This document shows positions 6,389-10,303 of a DNA stretch of 10,303 bases, in pieces. How positions within the stretch are numbered: position 1 is the stretch's first letter; each line of letters opens with the position of its first letter. The stretch lies in contig DATDPK010000039.1 of assembly GCA_035292785.1 (NCBI GenBank), positions 1 to 10,303 of the forward strand, written 5' to 3'. The translations under genes were made by a program, and so were the position numbers. The notes beneath the pieces were generated by a model. The model was not told the origin of the DNA, made no database searches, and saw only the letters and a list, made by a program, of their open reading frames with translations. Source of the stretch: CABMGU01 sp035292785. GTDB lineage: Archaea > Nanobdellota > Nanobdellia > Woesearchaeales > ARS49.

Positions 6389-6802
6389 ATCAGGCACTTC
6401 GTCTTTTTCCTTAACGCTTTTCATTTTCTTTGTTATAGGTATTTTTCCTTTGCATTTGTCGCATAGGAAAACTAATGCTTTTGCGCCTTCGAATGTTTTT
6501 CTTTTGTATGGTATTTGTGTTTCTCCTTTGTTGGAGCAATGGGGGCAGGTGTAAGCAATGTTTGCAGTTAATGTATCTTCATATTCTCCTTTTTCAACTG
6601 TATACTTGCATTCTGGGCAGACGTATTCTTTTGCTCGTATCTTGACGTCTCCTGTTTTTGGGTCTCTTGGCTTGCCCATCATCGCTTTTCCGCATTTTGG
6701 GCATTTTTCCTTGAACACCCAGCACATTACGTGTCCTTTGTCTACAGCTCTGCGCGTAAAGTATACGCATTCATCCGTTGATTCTGGTTGCCTTAGTGCC
6801 AT
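6377..6802 (-). CDS. Double zinc-ribbon protein, function unknown
   Basis: 141 residues with four CxxC pairs (CPKC, CPEC, CPHC, CDKC), enough for two zinc ribbons. The N terminus MALRQPESTDECVYFTRR and the segment KIRAKEYVCPEC look strongly constrained; from memory, similar proteins occur in many uncultivated archaea, still uncharacterised. The charged C-terminal tail (KKMKSVKEKDEV) has no recognisable domain. The protein is probably cytoplasmic and may bind RNA, DNA or a protein complex. The ATG at 6802 is chosen because the TATA box centred at 6828 lies 26 nt upstream; a longer frame starting at 6853 would read through that box. The 3' end overlaps the convergent small membrane gene. Confidence 0.85.
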   Translation of the reverse strand: MALRQPESTDECVYFTRRAVDKGHVMCWVFKEKCPKCGKAMMGKPRDPKTGDVKIRAKEYVCPECKYTVEKGEYEDTLTANIAYTCPHCSNKGETQIPYKRKTFEGAKALVFLCDKCKGKIPITKKMKSVKEKDEVPDSDA

Positions 6803-6823
6803 AGTATTCAAAATTGCAATAGA

Positions 6824-6832
6824 TTTTTTAAA
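6824..6832. promoter_or_regulatory. Shared bidirectional TATA box
   Basis: TTTTTTAAA on the plus strand (TTTAAAAAA on the minus) is centred at 6828, 26 nt from the minus-strand ATG at 6802 and 27 nt from the plus-strand ATG at 6855. No other TATA-like sequence at the right distance serves either gene, so one near-symmetric box probably drives two leaderless divergent transcripts. Confidence 0.6.
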
Positions 6833-6854
6833 GCTTGCGAATGTTTGAAGCATT

Positions 6855-7334
6855 ATGGACTATTATGGCCAGATAGCTGAAAGTTATGATGAACTGCACG
6901 GTGAAGAGCAGATTGCAAAGGCAAGGATTGTTTTGCAGAATTTGGCCATCTCGCCGGATGACAGTTTGCTTGATGTTGGCTGCGGCACTGGTCTTGCAAC
7001 AGAATTATTCCCCTGTAAGAAAACCGGCATCGACCCTTCTGCTGAATTGTTGAAGTCAGCTAAATTCAAGACAATCGTTGGCAAAGCAGAAAGTCTGCCT
7101 TTCCCAGACAATTCTTTTGACATTGTTATTTCTTTGACTGCGGTCCATAATTTTGACAATCCAAGAAAAGGGTTGGAAGAAATGAAGCGTGTCTCTAAAA
7201 GAGACATAGTAATTTCTGTTTTAAAGAAGTCTTCCAGGTTTGCAGGTATTGAAAAGGTTGTCAATGAACTTTTCAAGATAAGAAAGCGTGTTGAGGAAGC
7301 CCACGATGTGATATTTTTCTGTAAAAAGCTTTAA
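6855..7334 (+). CDS. Class I SAM-dependent methyltransferase (Methyltransf_11-like)
   Basis: 159 residues with a Rossmann-type methyltransferase core. Motif I is LLDVGCGTG (38-46), the acidic residue after beta-2 is D60 (GID), the adenine-pocket region is GKAESLPFPDNSFD (76-89), and beta-4 is IVISLTAVHNF (90-100). Residues 106-113 (GLEEMKRV) match the helix that follows in the Methyltransf_11 family. It is shorter than the usual 200-250 residues, ending soon after beta-5, so the cap or substrate region is minimal. The substrate is unknown. The start is supported by the shared TATA box 27 nt upstream. The stop overlaps the TATA box of the next gene. Confidence 0.9.
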   Translation: MDYYGQIAESYDELHGEEQIAKARIVLQNLAISPDDSLLDVGCGTGLATELFPCKKTGIDPSAELLKSAKFKTIVGKAESLPFPDNSFDIVISLTAVHNFDNPRKGLEEMKRVSKRDIVISVLKKSSRFAGIEKVVNELFKIRKRVEEAHDVIFFCKKL

Positions 7335-7337
7335 ATA
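7330..7337 (+). promoter_or_regulatory. TATA box of the DUF1189-like gene (leaderless)
   Basis: TTTAAATA centred about 27 nt before the ATG at 7361. It includes the methyltransferase TAA stop codon (7332-7334), so promoter and stop share bases. Confidence 0.6.
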
Positions 7338-7360
7338 ACCGTAAAATTAGCTAATAAGCA

Positions 7361-8134
7361 ATGCAGATTCCAGAGTTCCTAAAAGAGGTTATTTGGTCGT
7401 TTTATCCTCCTCGTTATCACGAGTTGAGCAAACAGAAGCTTTCTAAGAGTTTGCGCTATATGGGTAAGGTTTTGCTTATTGCTTTCCTGATTGCGGGCTT
7501 GTTATACATTCCAAAATTATTTTTGATGAAGAGCACTATTCGTGATGAGCTTGACAAGTTTCAGGTTTTCCAGGTTGCCGGAAATGTTGTCCAGTCTTCT
7601 CCGATTTCTGTTCCAAGGCACAAGCCTTTTGTTTATATGGATTTGAATGCCCAGCATAATCTTACGCAGGAAATTTTTGTTATTGACAATAGCACCGTTA
7701 AGTACCGCTGGTTCGGCATCAAGAGCGTTCCTCTAGAACAATTGAAGGAAATTTCTGCACATAAGGCAGAGGTCAGCGGATTTTTGACCGCAATAATCAT
7801 TCTTATGCTTCCAGCTGTTGCAATTTTGTTGTACATCAGGTCTTGGCTGAAGTATTTCCTTTTAGTTTTGGTATTGGGCACTTTCTTTTTCATAATTTTT
7901 GAGCTGACAAGGTTCAAGTTAAAATGGAAGGAGATGCTGAATGTTGCTGCCCACGCTTCTACTTTGATTATTCTCATAGAAGTTATTTCCGCACCTATCA
8001 GCACTGCATATCTTCTTCCTGTTATGCGTTTCCTTGGCGTTAACATTTATGCTGTTACAACTTTGTTATTTGCAGTTTTGATTGTTGTTGGTGTTGTCGG
8101 CGCTCAGGTTGTTGAAAAGTTGAAGAAGAAATGA
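7361..8134 (+). CDS. DUF1189-like integral membrane protein
   Basis: 257 residues. The N-terminal FLKEVIWSFYPPRY followed by a basic stretch resembles the start of DUF1189 proteins (a 'SF.P..Y' signature). The topology also fits: one helix at about 35-55, a soluble domain of about 80 residues (56-135) that would face outside, then four helices at roughly 139-159, 163-183, 200-222 and 229-250, and a Lys-rich cytoplasmic tail. The molecular function of DUF1189 is unknown. The stop overlaps the HAD gene as ATGA, so these are co-translated. The family call rests on motif and topology only. Confidence 0.8.
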   Translation: MQIPEFLKEVIWSFYPPRYHELSKQKLSKSLRYMGKVLLIAFLIAGLLYIPKLFLMKSTIRDELDKFQVFQVAGNVVQSSPISVPRHKPFVYMDLNAQHNLTQEIFVIDNSTVKYRWFGIKSVPLEQLKEISAHKAEVSGFLTAIIILMLPAVAILLYIRSWLKYFLLVLVLGTFFFIIFELTRFKLKWKEMLNVAAHASTLIILIEVISAPISTAYLLPVMRFLGVNIYAVTTLLFAVLIVVGVVGAQVVEKLKKK

Positions 8135-8763
8135 TAAAGGCTGTTCTGTTTGACTTGGACGGGGTTCTTATCAGAACTGAGCATATTAACACTGAATCTG
8201 CTGTGAGAAGTATGCATGAACAAGGCATCAAATTATCTGCTGATGATAAAAAGCTCATCACTGGCAGAAATCCTGTTGATTATAGCATAGACTTCGCAAA
8301 AAAGTACAGGTTTGACCGCAAAAAGATGATTGCGAGCCACACTAAGCATTACAATAAATTGTACCAGACTGCAAAGAAGTTCAAATATGGGCGTGATTTT
8401 GTTTTGAAAGTAAAAAAGTTAGGCTTCAAGACTGCTTTGGTAACTTCCAGCAGACGTAATACTGTTGGCAGGGCTTTGAATTTTCTTGGATTAAAAGGCG
8501 CATTTGATGTTTTGGTGACTTTTGAAAAATGCAGTAAGCGCAAGCCTTCTCCATTGCCTTATTTGATTGCTGCAAGGCATTTGAAAGTTAAGCCAAGCGA
8601 ATGCATAGTTATTGAGGACAGCGTTGCTGGTGTTGAGTCTGCCAAGAGGGCAAGGATGAAGTGCATTGCTGTTACTAACAGTTATCCTGCTTCCAAGTTA
8701 AAAAAAGCTGATTTGATTGTTAGGAAGTTGAATGATAAAAGAATTATAGGTATGCTATGCTGA
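8131..8763 (+). CDS. HAD-superfamily phosphatase (beta-phosphoglucomutase-like)
   Basis: 210 residues with the full HAD motif set: motif I DLDGVL (nucleophile D8, acid/base D10), motif II TSS (S106 or neighbour), motif III Lys in KRKPSP (K138) and motif IV IEDS (E162, D163) followed by VAGVESAKRA. The helical cap between motifs I and II (about 15-85) places it with the subfamily I PGMB-like enzymes, which act on small phosphorylated sugars or similar metabolites. The exact substrate cannot be inferred. Start and stop overlap both neighbours (ATGA upstream, 7 nt overlap downstream), so it is the middle gene of a tight operon. Confidence 0.92.
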   Translation: MIKAVLFDLDGVLIRTEHINTESAVRSMHEQGIKLSADDKKLITGRNPVDYSIDFAKKYRFDRKKMIASHTKHYNKLYQTAKKFKYGRDFVLKVKKLGFKTALVTSSRRNTVGRALNFLGLKGAFDVLVTFEKCSKRKPSPLPYLIAARHLKVKPSECIVIEDSVAGVESAKRARMKCIAVTNSYPASKLKKADLIVRKLNDKRIIGMLC

Positions 8764-9251
8764 TTTTCAATCCCCGACAAACAGTTTTGATTACTTGCCG
8801 TGGAAAGTTTGAAATTGTTGGTAAATCAGAAGAAAAAGATGATATTGTTCCTTTGCACTGGCATAGCCCTGTTTCAGACCATCCGCCTATGTATTCAATT
8901 TTTCTTAATAAGAATTTAATGGCAGTGCAGATTATCCGCAACAGCGGTTGTTTTGTTATCAACTTTATTCCATTTTCTCTGATTGACACAGTAAAAACTG
9001 CAATGAAAACATCCGGCGAGTATTTGGATAAGTGCAAAACTATTGGCATTAATGAGGAATCTTGTGAGAAGCTTGTTGACTGTTTTAGATTAAAGGAAGC
9101 TTTGGGCTGGTTGGAATGTGAAGTTGTGGAAGAGAAAGAATATGGCGATCACATAATGTTTATCGGTAAAGTTTTATTCTCTCAGCTTGACCACGATGAA
9201 AAGCGCTTGTTTCACGTTAAGGGCGATGAGTTCACGACTACAAAAAGTTAG
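8757..9251 (+). CDS. Flavin-reductase-like FMN-binding split-barrel protein
   Basis: 164 residues, the usual length for the flavin reductase-like domain. RQTVLITCRG near the start, HWHSPVSDHPPMYSIFL (34-50), CFVINF (65-70) and the C-terminal FIGKVLFSQLDHDEKRLFHV (135-154) follow the pattern of this FMN-binding split barrel. Family members reduce flavin with NAD(P)H or serve as flavin-binding oxidoreductases; the partner is not evident here. An AGGT sequence 5 nt upstream of the ATG can serve as ribosome-binding site. The gene overlaps the HAD gene by 7 nt and ends 2 nt from the convergent P-loop gene. A diverged copy of its 3' end lies at about 9770-9850. Confidence 0.85.
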   Translation: MLIFNPRQTVLITCRGKFEIVGKSEEKDDIVPLHWHSPVSDHPPMYSIFLNKNLMAVQIIRNSGCFVINFIPFSLIDTVKTAMKTSGEYLDKCKTIGINEESCEKLVDCFRLKEALGWLECEVVEEKEYGDHIMFIGKVLFSQLDHDEKRLFHVKGDEFTTTKS

Positions 9252-9253
9252 AA

Positions 9254-9709
9254 TCAGGCTGGAGGTGGCTTAATCTGCGCGTCTGGATTGCAAATTACGA
9301 AGGCATAATCACTTTTTACTTTGCCTGAAATTGAAGGATTGTAAATGCCTATATTCAGGTCTAATTTTCTTCCAAGCACCTGCATTGCAAGCATATTTGG
9401 ATCATCGTCTCCTGGTCTGAGGTATTTGCTTTTTGTCTTGTTCCAGCTGCAATGGTAAAGATGGACTTGTGAAGGCCCGGGTGGAGCAGCTCTAACGGCC
9501 TCAAAAGTGGCTCTTCGCGCAGTAACGTGAAATCTTGAAACTGTGATTCTGCTTCTCTCAAGCATCTCTGCAATTTTGTCTATCAGGAAAGTCTTCCCGC
9601 TGTTTGGCAGGCCGTAAATTGCCGCCATTACCGGCCTGTTTGTAGATGTACCTATTCGTTTTAATGCTTCTTTCACTCCCTCATCCAAACTTAATATTGC
9701 GATTGCCAT
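9254..9709 (-). CDS. Small P-loop NTPase
   Basis: 151 residues with a Walker A motif GLPNSGKT at 33-40 following a hydrophobic strand (VMAAIY), and a helix FLIDKIAEML behind it. No clear Walker B aspartate is visible; the strands LNIGIYNPS and YAFVICNPD are candidates. HVTARRATF and the loop LRPGDDDPN may form the substrate site. The size fits a nucleotide or small-molecule kinase-like protein or a small regulatory ATPase, but I cannot place it in a named family. The Pro-rich C terminus ends 2 nt from the flavin-reductase stop, tail to tail. Confidence 0.78.
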   Translation of the reverse strand: MAIAILSLDEGVKEALKRIGTSTNRPVMAAIYGLPNSGKTFLIDKIAEMLERSRITVSRFHVTARRATFEAVRAAPPGPSQVHLYHCSWNKTKSKYLRPGDDDPNMLAMQVLGRKLDLNIGIYNPSISGKVKSDYAFVICNPDAQIKPPPA

Positions 9710-9730
9710 CTTGAAAGTATATTTTATAGA

Positions 9731-9750
9731 ATATAAGTGTGTTTTTAAAT
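9731..9750 (-). promoter_or_regulatory. Possible promoter region of the P-loop gene
   Basis: Two TATA-like sequences occur on the minus strand: CTTATAT around 9731-9737 (about 24-25 nt from the ATG at 9709) and ATTTAAAAA at 9742-9750 (about 37 nt, giving a leader of about 10 nt). Neither fits the leaderless spacing as well as the other promoters here. Confidence 0.35.
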
Positions 9751-9769
9751 CTGTCGTCTTAAATCACGG

Positions 9770-9850
9770 TTTTTATTTTTTCGGCTTGACCACGATGATA
9801 AAAGGCCTTTTCATATTGATAGCGGTCATTTTTACTACGACGAGATAAAG
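9770..9850 (+). pseudogene. Decayed 3' end of a second flavin-reductase-like gene
   Basis: The frame through 9785 reads FLFFRLDHDDKRPFHIDSGH, closely matching the C terminus of the flavin-reductase gene (VLFSQLDHDEKRLFHVKGDE). At the DNA level, 15 bases are identical (9184... in the functional gene from 9185, and 9784-9798 here), with further scattered matches upstream back to about 9770. There is no start and no upstream FMN domain; a stop lies in frame at 9746-9748. The fragment runs into the promoter of the next gene. It is best explained as the remnant of a duplicated or neighbouring paralogue. Confidence 0.55.
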
Positions 9851-9858
9851 TTTAAAAA
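9851..9858 (+). promoter_or_regulatory. TATA box of the terminal gene (leaderless)
   Basis: TTTAAAAA centred 26-27 nt upstream of the ATG at 9881, preceded by a purine-rich stretch (gagataaag). Confidence 0.65.
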
Positions 9859-9880
9859 CTGCATAAGCAAAGTTCTAGTC

Positions 9881-10303
9881 ATGAAAGTCACAACATATCT
9901 TTTGCTGCTTCTTCTTGTTCCTTTTGTTAGTGCTGAGAATGCAGCTATTAAGGGGATAGTTTTCGACCGTTTGGATAATGTTGTTGGTTTTGCCGAGATA
10001 AAGCTTGACTGTTTGGAGCAGACTTTTGCTGCAGACAAGTTTGGCACGTTTTCAATCAAGGATGTTCCTCCAGGACCTTGCAGAATCCATGCCGCATTTC
10101 GCGATGGTACTGGCTTTCAACTTATAACCATTGAACCTAATCAGACGATGTATATCGAATTAAAGTTGGACAAGACGATAGTCAATATTCCTAAAGAAGG
10201 AAATTATTTGTTGCCTGTTGTTCTGGCGATTGCGGTTTTGTTGCTGGTTTTATATTTTGTTCTGCGAAAAAAGAAAGTGGTTGAGGAAAAGAAAGTGGAA
10301 GCA
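9881..10303 (+). CDS. Secreted/membrane protein with carboxypeptidase-regulatory-like domain (3' end outside window)
   Basis: 141 codons are visible and the frame runs off the window edge without a stop. Residues 1-18 form a signal peptide (LLLLLLVPFVSA). Residues of about 22-100 have the beta-sandwich pattern of carboxypeptidase-regulatory-like domains (IKGIVFDRLDNVVGFAEI, then FGTFSIKDVPPG). A membrane helix follows at about 109-127 (YLLPVVLAIAVLLLVLYFVL), then a strongly charged stretch (RKKKVVEEKKVE). The first domain would be outside and the unseen C terminus in the cytoplasm. Archaea have membrane proteins of this layout that end in a winged helix-turn-helix, so a membrane-bound regulator is possible, but that part is not visible. 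The ATG at 9881 is supported by the TATA box 26-27 nt upstream. Confidence 0.85.
   Translation, partial: MKVTTYLLLLLLVPFVSAENAAIKGIVFDRLDNVVGFAEIKLDCLEQTFAADKFGTFSIKDVPPGPCRIHAAFRDGTGFQLITIEPNQTMYIELKLDKTIVNIPKEGNYLLPVVLAIAVLLLVLYFVLRKKKVVEEKKVEA

Noticed and set aside
1..10303. tRNA, rRNA or insertion sequence genes
   Set aside because: I saw no cloverleaf, rRNA-like segment, transposase motifs or terminal inverted repeats by eye; a tRNA scan would be needed to exclude an intron-containing tRNA.

Overview
The window looks archaeal, and most likely comes from a DPANN-type lineage (Woesearchaeota/Pacearchaeota-like); that assignment is an inference. The evidence is: (i) TATA-like boxes centred about 26-28 nt upstream of several start codons, leaving no room for a leader, which is the archaeal leaderless arrangement; (ii) a VapB antitoxin of the archaeal DUF217 type; (iii) an S-layer-like surface protein; (iv) a CxxC-rich double zinc-ribbon protein of a type I associate with archaea; and (v) very short or overlapping intergenic gaps. 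There are 14 protein genes. The first and last run off the window edges. I saw no rRNA, tRNA, CRISPR array or insertion sequence.

Layout. 2-1312 (+): the 3' part of a long Pro/Thr/Gly-repeat surface protein. It faces 1325-4129 (-), a membrane-anchored Ser/Thr protein kinase with a long TPR region. Upstream of the kinase on the same strand lie vapB, vapC and a 44-residue zinc-ribbon gene, tightly packed (4177-4922). The vapB promoter carries palindromes suited to autoregulation. Divergently, 5064-6188 encodes a predicted lipoprotein with an S-layer-like core, overlapped by a small one-helix membrane protein (6185-6388). These converge on a zinc-ribbon protein (6377-6802, -). That gene shares a single symmetric TATA box with a divergent methyltransferase (6855-7334, +). 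Next come a DUF1189-like membrane protein, a HAD phosphatase and a flavin-reductase-like protein, the last three overlapping as an operon (7361-9251). A P-loop protein (9254-9709, -) follows, then a decayed flavin-reductase 3' end (about 9770-9850). The window ends in a secreted or membrane protein with a carboxypeptidase-regulatory-like domain (9881 to the edge).

How the genes fit together. Several products face the cell surface: the repeat protein, the kinase with its TPR region beyond a single membrane helix, the S-layer-like lipoprotein with its small partner, the DUF1189-like protein and the last gene. The remainder are small cytoplasmic enzymes and a toxin-antitoxin module. Nothing forces these into one pathway. 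The best leads are the alternating two-module repeat of the surface protein with its only cysteines in a fixed motif, the vapBC plus zinc-ribbon trio, the shared bidirectional TATA box, the 5' hairpin on the lipoprotein mRNA and the flavin-reductase relic.
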